Source: Larsenimonas suaedae (GTDB lineage: Bacteria > Pseudomonadota > Gammaproteobacteria > Pseudomonadales > Halomonadaceae). Taken from it: a stretch of 64,000 bases of DNA. Shown here piece after piece: positions 53,530-62,539 of this stretch (positions are counted from its first letter, which is position 1; each line of letters opens with the position of its first letter). Under the pieces are notes generated by a model that did no database searches, was not told the origin of the DNA, and saw only the letters and a list, made by a program, of their open reading frames with translations. Both the position numbers and the translations under genes were made by a program. The stretch spans positions 248,001 to 312,000 of the forward strand of contig NZ_JAMLJI010000001.1 of NCBI RefSeq assembly GCF_023712105.1. The letters are read 5' to 3'.

Positions 53530-54557
53530 CAGACATCCCCCGAGTTGATGCGACGGCGCTGAGCGCTGCCGATGATGGACTGCGCGATGGCTTCGAAAAA
53601 CAGATAAAGCCGTGTCGGGATGGTGCCAAGTAAGATGGCTGCGCCAGTGGTGGCGACTGTGCGCCCCGGCTCATCCAGCCAGATGCCCGGCCAGCTTTTC
53701 GTCGCTCTCAACAGTGCCTTCAGGGCGTAGCGCCCGTCCCGCAGCCGGATGGCCTGACGGGCGAGGTAGCGAAGCTGATAGGCCCTTGCGCGCTTTTCGG
53801 CGCGGGCAATGAAGTCCGGGGCGTAACCGCGGGTCTTTTCGACCAGCTCGACCCAGGAAGCGAACTGCTGGTCGAGTGAGGCCGAGAGACCGCCGGCGTT
53901 GAGTCGGTATAGGGTTAACGGAGCATTGAGGCCTTCGATATCCCAATGGGTCGTAAGCGCCAGCCGCACCCAACACTCGATGTCTTCGCTGCGCCGTAGC
54001 TGTTCATCGAAATAGCAGGAGGCATGGTTTTCGCCCGCGATGTCGGCAATAAAAGCGATGTCCTCGAGCGCTTCTCGGCGCATCACCGGCGCCGAGCCAT
54101 TACCGACCGGGTTGCGGCAAAAAAGATACTCGGGGTCGATGTCACTCAGCCGGGGCATCTGATAGTAATTCATGGGCGCGCCGGCGGCGTCGATGAAGGC
54201 TGAGCGTGAAAAGGAAAGGCCAACACGAGGTGCGGTTTCGAAGTGGCGCTGATGTGCGGCGAGCTTGCCCGGAAGCCAGATGTCGTCGGAATCGATAAAG
54301 GCAATGTACTCCCCCTGCGCGGCGCGCACGCCGGTATTTCGAGCGCCGGCAAGGCCTCGATTGACAGGGTGGGTCAGTATACGAAGCCGTGGGTCGTCGT
54401 AGCGCTCGCATATGGCTCGGCTGCCATCGGTGGCGACATCGTCAACGATCAAAAGCTCGAAATCGGTCACGGTCTGGGCAAGCACGCTGTCGATGGCATG
54501 CTCGATAAACGCCTCGACGTTGTACATGGGCATGATTACGGAAAACAGGGGCGTCAT
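53529..54557 (-). CDS. family 2 glycosyltransferase
   Basis: A 342-residue GT-A enzyme. It opens with FSVIMPMYNVEAFIEHAIDSVLAQT, has nucleotide-binding LIVDDVATDGS and the metal motif AFIDSDDIW, and a C-terminal amphipathic or hydrophobic segment (about 300-330). I use the ATG at 54557, which overlaps the upstream flippase stop (TCAT, four bases). A reading back to 54896 would only add a shadow of the flippase. The sugar it transfers is unknown. Confidence 0.92.
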   Translation of the reverse strand: MTPLFSVIMPMYNVEAFIEHAIDSVLAQTVTDFELLIVDDVATDGSRAICERYDDPRLRILTHPVNRGLAGARNTGVRAAQGEYIAFIDSDDIWLPGKLAAHQRHFETAPRVGLSFSRSAFIDAAGAPMNYYQMPRLSDIDPEYLFCRNPVGNGSAPVMRREALEDIAFIADIAGENHASCYFDEQLRRSEDIECWVRLALTTHWDIEGLNAPLTLYRLNAGGLSASLDQQFASWVELVEKTRGYAPDFIARAEKRARAYQLRYLARQAIRLRDGRYALKALLRATKSWPGIWLDEPGRTVATTGAAILLGTIPTRLYLFFEAIAQSIIGSAQRRRINSGDV

Positions 54558-55840
54558 GGTGAGAGTACCTCGGGCGTTGTGGGGGCGAGACGTCGGTGCG
54601 TCAGGGCGTAGGCAGGCAATGCCGCAAGGGTCGTTCCGATCAAGATGCCGGTGGCAACGCCCTGAATGCCCCAGGGAAGACCTGCCATCATGCCCACGCC
54701 GAACAGCACCGTGGTCAGCAGTTGCAGTTTGAGATCGATACCGGGTACGCCAGCCGCGCGAAGGCCCTGGGAGCAGGTGTCGAGTACGATGCGTGGCAGT
54801 GCCGACAGACAGATCAGAATCAGAATGGGCAGAGCGCCCAGTTCGACCCAGCGCTCGCCGAAGAGAATGGGAACGTACCAGGGCGCCAACAGGCACTGAG
54901 CCAGAATGACCGGCACCGCAAAACGGGCGAACAGACGCATGCCCCGAAGCATGCTGTCGCCCTTTTGGGCTTCGCTGGTGGCGCAGAGATGAGGAAACAG
55001 GGCGGTGGAATAGGCGCGCAGCAGGCCAAGGCTCAACCCAAGCCCCGCGTTGAAGGCAAAGTAGTAGACCCCCAGAACGTCAAGGCTCAGGAAAAAACCG
55101 ATCAGCAGATAATCCATGTGGTTTCTGAGCGCAAAGACCACCTCGTTGCCGATCATCGGGCCGGAAAATCGGGTCAGTGCGGGAGGAATACGCCAGTGGT
55201 TTGGCGGCGTAGGTGTCCAGCTTGTTGCCCTGCGGTAGACATAGGTCCAGTAGGGGGCGGTCAGAAGCTTGGGCAGAACCAGCGCCCAGAACCCAAACCC
55301 TGCCACTGCGAACACGATGATCAATACCGCCTCGCCCAGGCTCTGGCCCATTTCGGCACGGGCGACCACGTTGAGCCGGTTTTCGCGTAACACCTTGGCG
55401 GCGTGGATCGTGGCTGGCGGCAGGCACAGAAAGCTCAGTGACAGCACCGCGATGGCCGGGAACAGAATCGGGTCGTTATAGGCAAGGCTTACGCCGTAGC
55501 CGATGGCACACTGAAGCCCCATCAAAAGAATGCACAAAAGCCAGTTCAGGCGGTGAGCATGATTGCAAAGCATGTCAAAGGCATCGTCTCGTGCCTGAAC
55601 CAGTGCGGGCACGAACGCTGAATGGGTGATGGCGTTGACAAGCTCATGCACGGTCAAAACGATCGCGGCGATACCGAACGCTTCCGGCATTAGAAGGCGC
55701 GCCGCGATCAGCGTCGCGCCGAGTCGGGCGATGCGATGCACGCCCTGAGTCAACGCCATCCACAGCATATTGCGGCCGAACGACGGCTTTTCGGTACGAA
55801 GCCGGTTCAAGAGCGCTTTGGGTTTCAGCGTGTTCGGCAT
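54554..55840 (-). CDS. oligosaccharide flippase (Wzx-like)
   Basis: A 428-residue integral membrane protein with about 12 hydrophobic helices of the polysaccharide biosynthesis flippase type. N-terminal GVHRIARLGATLIAARLLMPEAFGIAAI is characteristic of the family. It would move lipid-linked repeat units across the inner membrane for polymerisation. It lies between GT4 and GT2 in the exopolysaccharide operon and overlaps GT2 by four bases. Confidence 0.88.
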   Translation of the reverse strand: MPNTLKPKALLNRLRTEKPSFGRNMLWMALTQGVHRIARLGATLIAARLLMPEAFGIAAIVLTVHELVNAITHSAFVPALVQARDDAFDMLCNHAHRLNWLLCILLMGLQCAIGYGVSLAYNDPILFPAIAVLSLSFLCLPPATIHAAKVLRENRLNVVARAEMGQSLGEAVLIIVFAVAGFGFWALVLPKLLTAPYWTYVYRRATSWTPTPPNHWRIPPALTRFSGPMIGNEVVFALRNHMDYLLIGFFLSLDVLGVYYFAFNAGLGLSLGLLRAYSTALFPHLCATSEAQKGDSMLRGMRLFARFAVPVILAQCLLAPWYVPILFGERWVELGALPILILICLSALPRIVLDTCSQGLRAAGVPGIDLKLQLLTTVLFGVGMMAGLPWGIQGVATGILIGTTLAALPAYALTHRRLAPTTPEVLSP

Positions 55841-55847
55841 GACAACC

Positions 55848-57056
55848 TCATTGTGATCGGGATGACACCAGTTGGGTATAAAGCGCTTCCAGTCGCTGGG
55901 TGAGTGCCGGCCAATGGTAGAGCGTGGTCAACCGGCGGTGGCCCTCACGGCCCAGTGTGTGTCGAAGCGTCGAGTCGTTCAGTAGTAAAAGAATTTTCTC
56001 ATGTAGGTCCTTTCCATCTAAACGGCCGAGCAGCCCGGCTTCTTTATGACCAATCACCTCTTTTAAGACCGGAAGATCGAGCGCAATTACCGGCTTTTCG
56101 AACGACCACGCTTCTAAAAACACCACACCGAGCCCTTCGTGAAGCGACGGAACACACAAAAGGTCGCAGGTCGCAAGCGCCGAGGCCTTGTCGTGCTGGG
56201 AGGGCATGGGAATACGTATGAGCCGTGGGTCATCGCTGTGATCGTGTTCGAACTGCACTTGGCCATCCGGACCCATCATCACCACTCGAAGCTCAGGCAC
56301 GCGCGCCCAAACGGGGCCGAGTGCGTTATGAAGCAAGTGAACGCCTTTTAGCTGATCATGGCGGCCGAGAAACAACAGAACAGGCGCCTCGCCGAGGCCA
56401 TGGGTTCGGCGAAATTCGTCGGCATCAAAGGTATTTGAAAGTAGGGTCGAGACCGGAATGATATGGGTGCGCTCCGAGGCCGCGCCTTGCTTGATCAGCC
56501 AATCGCGCTCGAACGCGGTCAGCCCGATGACCGCGTTGGCGCGGCGATAAAGGCGCTTGAACCGTGGCGTTGTCCAGGCCGATGCCACGCCGACTTCGCC
56601 GCACAGCGGCGTGAATACGAACGGAACCTGATGCTTTCGAGCGAGGCTTTCGGCCAGCTCGGCAAGCCCGGTCATGCCGTTGTAGATCACGTGTACTGCA
56701 TCAGCGCGCTCGATCAGCTGCTCGAGCTGAGGTCTCAACGCCTTTTTGAGGAGGTACGTGTAAAGCGGTCGCACCCAGCGCGTTGTTCCGACAAGGCCCC
56801 CGAGCCGGCTCAAGAGCCCACGCGTTTTGCCATGGGCGCGAAGGCGAACCACGGCCGGGCCGTCCTCGTCGATGATGGCTGGGTTCGAATCAGTCACTGC
56901 CACTTCCAGCAGGCTGTTGCTGTCCTGGGCGATACAGGCGACCGTTGCCTCGATACGATCACTGTGTTTTAAAAGCTCGCGGGTATGAAGCTCGGCGCCG
57001 CCGACCGCCGGCCAATAGCGTGGAATGATGTAGAGAACAGCCAGCTTATCGCTCAT
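55848..57056 (-). CDS. family 4 glycosyltransferase
   Basis: A 402-residue GT-B enzyme. The N-terminal domain begins LYIIPRYWPAVGGAELHTRELL. The C-terminal domain holds VLLFLGRHDQLKGVHLL and the E-x7-E motif in PSLHEGLGVVFLEAWSFEKPVIALDL. Nucleotide-sugar donor and acceptor unknown. It overlaps the polymerase gene by four bases. Confidence 0.9.
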   Translation of the reverse strand: MSDKLAVLYIIPRYWPAVGGAELHTRELLKHSDRIEATVACIAQDSNSLLEVAVTDSNPAIIDEDGPAVVRLRAHGKTRGLLSRLGGLVGTTRWVRPLYTYLLKKALRPQLEQLIERADAVHVIYNGMTGLAELAESLARKHQVPFVFTPLCGEVGVASAWTTPRFKRLYRRANAVIGLTAFERDWLIKQGAASERTHIIPVSTLLSNTFDADEFRRTHGLGEAPVLLFLGRHDQLKGVHLLHNALGPVWARVPELRVVMMGPDGQVQFEHDHSDDPRLIRIPMPSQHDKASALATCDLLCVPSLHEGLGVVFLEAWSFEKPVIALDLPVLKEVIGHKEAGLLGRLDGKDLHEKILLLLNDSTLRHTLGREGHRRLTTLYHWPALTQRLEALYTQLVSSRSQ

Positions 57057-58306
57057 TGCTTGAGCCTCGCATCGTGATGGGCCTTGCCGATCAGCATTAG
57101 CCCCGGCCAGATGAGGTACGCCAGAATCTCGAGGTTCTCACCGAAGGAGTAAACGACAAGAAGACCCACCATGATCAGTCCGCTGCGGGCGATGTCTGAG
57201 TTTGGCGCGTGGAAAAGGAGGTGGAGAAAGCTTATGGCCATGGGGGCGGCCAAGGCGTAGAAGCCGACAATGCCCTTGACGAACAAGAGCCCATACCAGC
57301 TGTGATGTGAGCCGATCGGCATGTATTCGACCAGGTGTGGTCCGCGTTCGACGATGCCGTGTCCCCAGGTCGGGTTTTCGGTTTTCCAGCGATGTACCGC
57401 GATGCGCCCAAGAGCCGCACGTACGCGGGTCGAATCCGCCCTGGAATTTTTGAAGCCGGTGATGAACGAGTCGATCGCTTCCAGAAGTTGTTCCCCGATG
57501 ACGCCAAGGCCAAGCGTGGCGCCGCTGGCGGTGAACCAGAGCCCTGGCGTTTTAAGCCGCTGCAGGAAAAACTGGCCACCCACGATCAAGACAATCGCGA
57601 CCAGCGCCATGCGCGAGCCCGACATCAGAATCATCAAAACACTTCCGAACATGCCGATGGCCTTCCAGCGCTTGTTCTGCTCGATCAGGGCGAACACGAA
57701 GTAGATGTTGGCAACAAAGCCCACCGCGGGCGCCCATGGGGTGAAAAGACGCCAGCGGGGCAGGCCGGAACCGGGGTCGATCTCATATAGCGACAGTGCA
57801 AAGAACTCCGGACCCGGCCCGCCGATGGCTTTCAGTGGTGAGATGTAGGGGGTTTGAGGCAGGCCCGCGGCCCAGGCGCCGACAAACACCGGCAGCAGCA
57901 GGATGGTATAGAGACAGACCTTCATGCAGGCCCGGGCGATCAATTCGATACGAATCGGCAGGCAACCAAGGATCGGAAAGACCGCCAGAAGCGCCCAGCC
58001 CTTGGCCCAGCCAATAGAAGACTTGATGGTCTTGCCGGTGCCGAGGTCGTTGATCATGTGCCCCATCAACAGCGCCACCTCCATCACGATCATGCCGATA
58101 ATCCAGGCCCAGATCGGGAACGGCAGTTTTGGAAAGGTGCGCTCTTTCTTGATGCACAGGAGCACGTAATACCCAAGCAGTGACCACGCAAGCACCGGTG
58201 CCAGCACATAAAGACCTCCGATTACATAGATCGGGTAGGTCGCTGTGATCGAGAGCCAGACTATTCGCTCTTCTGGAGTTTGCGGAGATAGGGTTTTCGA
58301 ATCCAT
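57053..58306 (-). CDS. Wzy/O-antigen-polymerase-like membrane protein
   Basis: A 417-residue protein of about ten membrane helices, with a large periplasmic loop (about residues 285-345, holding WGHGIVERGPHLVEY and SHHSWYG). The pattern suits polysaccharide polymerases and O-antigen ligases (Wzy/WaaL superfamily), and the operon position favours a polymerase. It starts at the ATG at 58306, overlapping the co-polymerase gene by 46 bases. That is unusually long, and a weak ribosome-binding site precedes it; a later start cannot be excluded. Confidence 0.8.
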   Translation of the reverse strand: MDSKTLSPQTPEERIVWLSITATYPIYVIGGLYVLAPVLAWSLLGYYVLLCIKKERTFPKLPFPIWAWIIGMIVMEVALLMGHMINDLGTGKTIKSSIGWAKGWALLAVFPILGCLPIRIELIARACMKVCLYTILLLPVFVGAWAAGLPQTPYISPLKAIGGPGPEFFALSLYEIDPGSGLPRWRLFTPWAPAVGFVANIYFVFALIEQNKRWKAIGMFGSVLMILMSGSRMALVAIVLIVGGQFFLQRLKTPGLWFTASGATLGLGVIGEQLLEAIDSFITGFKNSRADSTRVRAALGRIAVHRWKTENPTWGHGIVERGPHLVEYMPIGSHHSWYGLLFVKGIVGFYALAAPMAISFLHLLFHAPNSDIARSGLIMVGLLVVYSFGENLEILAYLIWPGLMLIGKAHHDARLKQ

Positions 58307-59694
58307 AGCAGCACCATACCGATGGTCGCGAAGAGCGTGGCTCCAACGGCGCCCAGGAGCGTGAGTTTCTTGCCGAGCTTATCGGGCTGCTCTGGCATCA
58401 GTGGCGGTGCGAGCATCTGAAGCATCGGGTAGCTGGTGAACGGGTCGATCTTGGCGATGTCCATCTTGGCAAGTGCGGTGGTGTAGACCGCTGTCGCCAC
58501 CTGCTGTTCGCGCTGAAGGGCTTGAAGCCGCGCTGCTTCCTCGACCGTATCGTTAAGCGTGCGCTCCCGGGCCTGATAGGTGATGCGGTAGTTATCGAGC
58601 TCGCTTTTCAAGCCACGATAGGTGATTTCAAACGAAACGATCTGTTGAATAAGGGCCTCTTGCGTGCTCCGGCTGGCGAATCCGCTCAGTGTCTTGAATT
58701 CGGCGCGGGTCAGTGACGAGGACAGAAGCTGTCGCGCTCGGGTAAGCATTTCGCGATCAAGCGCGTCGAGCCCGGCCTGGCTGGTCAAGACCTCCGGGTG
58801 GCGCGCGCCCCATTTGCCGCGCTGTTCGGCAATGGTTGAGCCAAGCGTTGCGCGCTCCTGCATCAGGGCCTGAAATTCGGCGTCACGGTGTAGCACAAGC
58901 GCTTGGCCTGCCTGCGTTGAGCTCACGCCCAGGCGTGCCATCAGGGTGTCGCGCTTGATCTTGGCCGCGTCCAGCTGCGCGTTGGTCTGGTCGATTTTTT
59001 CCTTGAGATTGCTAAGCGAGACAAGAAGTGACTGAAACTGGTCGGCGGAGACAATCTTCGATTGGCGTTGGAACTCGAGCAGCTTGCGTTCGGTTTGCTT
59101 GAGCGTCTTTTCATAGATATCGACCGACAGGCGCGTTGACTGCTCACGGGTGGCAAATTCGTCCTTTCGCAAAAACGCCAGCACCTCTTGCAGGGACTGA
59201 TAGTGGGAAATGGCTTTTTGATACGCCTGCTCGGCCGTTGGGGCGGTGATACTGAAGTTCATCAATGCGGTCTGGTCGACCAGCTTGATCTTGAGCGAGG
59301 CGAAATCGTCGTAGCTTGATGCGCTTTTTTCAGCGGCCTTTAAAAGCACCGGATCACTGGTTGCGATGGCTTGGTAGTTGACCTTGGGGTCGACCGAGGT
59401 ATTGCCATAGGGGGAGCTTGATTGAGCACTGGCCTGCCCAATGCTTTCGAGACTGACTGCAAGACCCGCGCCCGTGCCGGGCAGGATCACCACCCAGCGG
59501 GTGGTGTAGGCGGTAGGTGCGGTCGACACCAGGGTTATCGCGATCGCCCAGATCGCGCCCCAGATGCTTCCAAGCAAAATGAGATAGGTGGCCAGCCGTT
59601 TGGACAGGCGCATGCTGGAGCCATAGGCCACCCACCGCCAGACCCAGGCAAGCAGGCGTCGATGCAGAGTGAATTTAGGCAGACGTAGGCGCAT
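58261..59694 (-). CDS. polysaccharide co-polymerase (Wzz/GumC-like), no kinase domain
   Basis: A 477-residue inner-membrane chain-length protein. A membrane helix (about 34-56) is followed by a periplasmic domain with long coiled coils (about 190-410) and a second helix (about 438-462). A Pro-rich segment before it (LAPPLMPEQPDKLGKK) is typical of the family. It ends without the Walker/tyrosine-rich kinase of Wzc. It overlaps the Wzy-like gene by 46 bases. It would control polymer length together with Wza and Wzy. Confidence 0.88.
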   Translation of the reverse strand: MRLRLPKFTLHRRLLAWVWRWVAYGSSMRLSKRLATYLILLGSIWGAIWAIAITLVSTAPTAYTTRWVVILPGTGAGLAVSLESIGQASAQSSSPYGNTSVDPKVNYQAIATSDPVLLKAAEKSASSYDDFASLKIKLVDQTALMNFSITAPTAEQAYQKAISHYQSLQEVLAFLRKDEFATREQSTRLSVDIYEKTLKQTERKLLEFQRQSKIVSADQFQSLLVSLSNLKEKIDQTNAQLDAAKIKRDTLMARLGVSSTQAGQALVLHRDAEFQALMQERATLGSTIAEQRGKWGARHPEVLTSQAGLDALDREMLTRARQLLSSSLTRAEFKTLSGFASRSTQEALIQQIVSFEITYRGLKSELDNYRITYQARERTLNDTVEEAARLQALQREQQVATAVYTTALAKMDIAKIDPFTSYPMLQMLAPPLMPEQPDKLGKKLTLLGAVGATLFATIGMVLLWIRKPYLRKLQKSE

Positions 59695-59715
59695 CAGTAG
59701 GGGTTCCCTAACCGA

Positions 59716-60849
59716 CTAGAACAGGCTAAACGGCAGAACCAGTTCCGTGATGGTTTTGGCAACATCTCTGAGATTTGTCACCCCCGAGTCGTAGCAGCTG
59801 ACAGTGTCGCCGGGCATCAGCCATGGGTTGATGCCAGTGTCGTTGGAGTTTCTGACCAGTTCGCCGGCCGAGCGCTCGATGACCACCGGTTTGCCGGTGA
59901 TCAGGTCAGTACTGATCAACACGATGTGGCGGCCGCCCGAGGTTGCCTGTGTGCCCCCGACACAGTTCGATTTAATCGCAGCCTGCAGAAAGCGTGCGCC
60001 ATAGGGAAAGCTCATTGCGTCTTCGTTGAGCGCGGAGCCTGCGTTGTGTGAGGCCGGAAGCGTCAGATTCGAGGCATAGATCTTGAGGCCTGGCAGGGTA
60101 ATGGGCAGCGGACGCATCAGGGCGGGTGAAAAATAGCCGGAACTTTCGATGATCAGGCGATCGCCCGCCTGAAGGTAGGGGTCGATCACCGTGGTGCCAT
60201 CCAGAAACCCGGAGAGGTCGATGTCGAAGTGAACCTCGTTTCGGATCAAGGTGACCCTGTGGATGTCGGCATCGGGCCTGACGCCGCCGGCGGCGGCAAT
60301 GGCGTTCGAAAGCCGCCGACCGGAGCCTGCCTCTCCTGAGGCCACAGCCTGACGCTCGCTGCGGTCGATGGCGCTGCGGGCGCTGATGTCGACGCGGCCG
60401 GGATTGAAAACCGCCCCTTCGATGCGCACGCTAATCGGTGCCCAGCTGTGAAGCTGAACCGTTACGTAGGCAAGCCCGCGCCTGAAAAGGCCCTCGTCCT
60501 CGAGCTTGGCCGCAAGGGTTTTCGATACATCCTCGACGGTACGACCGGTAACCTGGGTTGGTGTAATCCAGGGCATGCGCAGCGTGCCGTCATGATCGAT
60601 TTCATAAAGCCCATTGAAATGCTCGCCGGCGGCAATCGTGATTTTTACGCGATCACCCGGCGAGAGCTGCTGTCGGTTAAGCTCTTCCAGATAGCCCGGA
60701 TAGGCCGGGACGGCAGTCAGTGCGTTTGTCCAGTTCTGCTGATTCTGCCAGTAAGCCTCTGGCGATACGCGGCTGTGCGAGATCGGGGTGCATCCGCTGA
60801 CAATCAACAGGGCCATGCCCATCAAGCCACATGCAACGCGCGCGATCAT
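59716..60849 (-). CDS. polysaccharide export outer-membrane lipoprotein (Wza-like)
   Basis: A 377-residue protein. A lipoprotein signal ends with LLIVSGC, Cys20 as the lipidation site. The export domain (LSPGDRVKITIAAGEHFNGLYEIDHDGTLRMPWI) and SLBB-like repeats (GAVFNPGRV) follow. The C-terminal RDVAKTITELVLPFSLF may form the outer-membrane helix. It would form the exit channel for the polymer. It overlaps the upstream STAS gene by four bases. Confidence 0.9.
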   Translation of the reverse strand: MIARVACGLMGMALLIVSGCTPISHSRVSPEAYWQNQQNWTNALTAVPAYPGYLEELNRQQLSPGDRVKITIAAGEHFNGLYEIDHDGTLRMPWITPTQVTGRTVEDVSKTLAAKLEDEGLFRRGLAYVTVQLHSWAPISVRIEGAVFNPGRVDISARSAIDRSERQAVASGEAGSGRRLSNAIAAAGGVRPDADIHRVTLIRNEVHFDIDLSGFLDGTTVIDPYLQAGDRLIIESSGYFSPALMRPLPITLPGLKIYASNLTLPASHNAGSALNEDAMSFPYGARFLQAAIKSNCVGGTQATSGGRHIVLISTDLITGKPVVIERSAGELVRNSNDTGINPWLMPGDTVSCYDSGVTNLRDVAKTITELVLPFSLF

Positions 60850-61217
60850 GAGGCGTACCGGCGATCGTCTGCGCCACTCAGCAGGATCGGCATGACGTAC
60901 TTGCGATCGAAATAAATGTCGAAATGCTCGAACAGGCGCAGCGACTCAAGGTGTCGCAGCATGTTTTTCGACGGTTCAATCACCTTGAGCGGGCGGTGGG
61001 CGATATCGGTGTGCAAAAAAGCCATGACCGACAGGCCGCGGGCATCGATCCGGGTGACCGGATGCACATCGAAATAGAGGTCGGCGCCGTCAGCGAGCGG
61101 ATAGCTTGCGAAATAGTCCTTGATGAGCACCTTGAACTGGTAAGCGTCCTCCCCGGTAAAGTCCGCCGGGGGGATCAGCAGCATATGGGCTTCATCGAGA
61201 GCGAAAATATGGCGCAT
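60846..61217 (-). CDS. STAS-domain protein, first gene of the exopolysaccharide operon
   Basis: A 123-residue single-domain protein resembling anti-sigma-factor antagonists (SpoIIAA-like): LYFDVHPVTRIDARGLSVMAFL, then LRHLESLRLFEHFDIYF. The site that is Asp-Ser-Ser-Gly in phosphorylated members reads Asp58-Ala59-Arg60-Gly61, so it probably cannot be phosphorylated by a partner kinase. It leads the polysaccharide operon and may control its expression or export; this is inference. GAGG lies eight bases before the ATG, within a possible hairpin. Confidence 0.8.
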   Translation of the reverse strand: MRHIFALDEAHMLLIPPADFTGEDAYQFKVLIKDYFASYPLADGADLYFDVHPVTRIDARGLSVMAFLHTDIAHRPLKVIEPSKNMLRHLESLRLFEHFDIYFDRKYVMPILLSGADDRRYAS

Positions 61218-61224
61218 CGTTACA

Positions 61225-61246
61225 ACCTCATGCTGTTTGATGAGGT
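61225..61246 (-). promoter_or_regulatory. leader hairpin that could mask the STAS-gene ribosome-binding site
   Basis: ACCTCAT (61225-61231) and ATGAGGT (61240-61246) form a 7-bp stem. On the minus-strand RNA, the second arm (complement of 61225-61231) holds the GAGG used to start the STAS gene. A protein or other RNA could open or lock it. Confidence 0.4.
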
Positions 61247-61259
61247 AACTAACGGCGCT

Positions 61260-61287
61260 ACAAGGAAATAGTTAAGAAATTCCTTGT
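61260..61287. promoter_or_regulatory. perfect inverted repeat upstream of the exopolysaccharide operon
   Basis: ACAAGGAA (61260-61267) and TTCCTTGT (61280-61287), 12 bases apart, with centres 20 bases apart (about two helical turns). This is the size of an operator for a dimeric regulator. It lies about 45 bases before the STAS ATG, in the only promoter-sized gap before the operon. Confidence 0.4.
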
Positions 61288-61305
61288 GAAGAAAAGCGCT
61301 CTATA

Positions 61306-61326
61306 TAAGCGCCAATTAGGCGCTTA
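61306..61326 (-). terminator. hairpin spanning the end of the AmpG-like gene
   Basis: TAAGCGCC (61306-61313) pairs with GGCGCTTA (61319-61326) around the stop codon of the AmpG-like gene (61316-61318). The T-run is poor, so it may only protect the 3' end. Confidence 0.35.
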
Positions 61327-62539
61327 CGAGATACCGCTTGAGCCTAAGCAGCAGCAGTAGCCCCGGAAGCGCAACCAGCGTGCAGACGATAAAGAAGCCA
61401 TCCCAGCCGACGCTGTCGGCCAGATAGCCACTGGGGGCGGCGATAACCACGCGAGGCAGGCCCATGACGGATGACAACAGGGCGTATTGGCCGGCCGTGA
61501 AGCGCTTGTCGGTCAGCGACGCCATGAACGCCGTGAAGGCGGCAGTTCCCATGCCGGCGGCCACGTTTTCGAAGCTGACTACAGCGGCGAGCCAGTAGAG
61601 GTGATGGCCCATGTGATTCAGGAGCACGAATCCGGCGGTCGAGAGCATCTGCAGAATTCCGAAGATCACCAGCGAGCGGTAAATACCCCAGCGCATGATC
61701 AAAAGGCCGCCGATAAAGATGCCGCCCAGAAGTGGCCACAACCCGAAGATTTTGACCGTGGCGCCAATTTCGGCATTGGTAAACCCAAGGGCCTTATAGA
61801 AGGGGGTGGTCAAATTGCCTGCCACCGAGTCGCCAAGCTTGTACAGCAAAATGAACAGCAACAGACCGAAGGCACCGGGGCGGCTGATGAAGTTGACGAT
61901 AGGGTCCAGAAAGGTCTGGTGAAACTTGCGTGGCGGCGCCATCTCGACCCGTACCGGCTCCGGTGCCCAGAGCGTGACCAGCATGGCCACGCCAAGAAGG
62001 CCGGCCATGAGCAGGTAGGTTTGGGTAAAGCCAATGACATCGGCAAGCATTAGACCGCCGCCGGAGGCGAGCAGCATGCCGACACGATAGCCGTAGACGT
62101 AAAACCCTGACCCAAGCCCCAGCTCGTTGTCCGGCAGGTGTTCACGGCGGTAGGCATCGATCACGATGTCCTGAGTGGCGCTCAGGAAGCTGACGCCGAG
62201 GGCGACCAGCCCCATGAACAGGGGCGTGATGGCCGGATCAGTCAGTGCCATCACGATCAGCATGCCAACAAGCAGGGCCTGGGTGATCAAAAGCCAGCCG
62301 CGTCGTCGTCCGAGAAACGGCAGATGAAAGCGGTCCAACAGCGGCGCCCAGGCGAACTTCAGGGTATACGGCAGCCCGACCAGGGCCAGAAGTCCCACGT
62401 TTTCGAGCGACACGCCTGAGTCGGTCATCCAGGCCTGTAGCACACTGCCGGTCAACAGCAGGGGCAACCCGGAGGCAAAGCCCATCAAGAAGGTGATGAC
62501 GTGACGACGAATCATTGAAAGACGGGAGGTACTGATCAC
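61316..62539 (-). CDS. ampG: AmpG-family muropeptide permease
   Basis: A 407-residue major-facilitator transporter with 12 predicted helices. The N-terminal region (FLMGFASGLPLLLTGSVLQAWM, YTLKFAWAPLLDRFHLPFLGRRRGW, LSATQDIVIDAYRREHL) is the AmpG pattern. It imports anhydromuropeptides from cell-wall turnover. E. coli AmpG is about 490 residues, so this one is the shorter type seen in Pseudomonas-like genera. The apparent start is GTG at 62539; ATG 62515 is eight codons later, and neither has a clear ribosome-binding site. Confidence 0.88.
   Translation of the reverse strand: MISTSRLSMIRRHVITFLMGFASGLPLLLTGSVLQAWMTDSGVSLENVGLLALVGLPYTLKFAWAPLLDRFHLPFLGRRRGWLLITQALLVGMLIVMALTDPAITPLFMGLVALGVSFLSATQDIVIDAYRREHLPDNELGLGSGFYVYGYRVGMLLASGGGLMLADVIGFTQTYLLMAGLLGVAMLVTLWAPEPVRVEMAPPRKFHQTFLDPIVNFISRPGAFGLLLFILLYKLGDSVAGNLTTPFYKALGFTNAEIGATVKIFGLWPLLGGIFIGGLLIMRWGIYRSLVIFGILQMLSTAGFVLLNHMGHHLYWLAAVVSFENVAAGMGTAAFTAFMASLTDKRFTAGQYALLSSVMGLPRVVIAAPSGYLADSVGWDGFFIVCTLVALPGLLLLLRLKRYLVSA

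Noticed and set aside
54558-54896. 113-residue N-terminal extension of the GT2 gene
   Set aside because: Arg/Ser/His-rich shadow of the flippase; ATG 54557 starts exactly at the GT2 fold.
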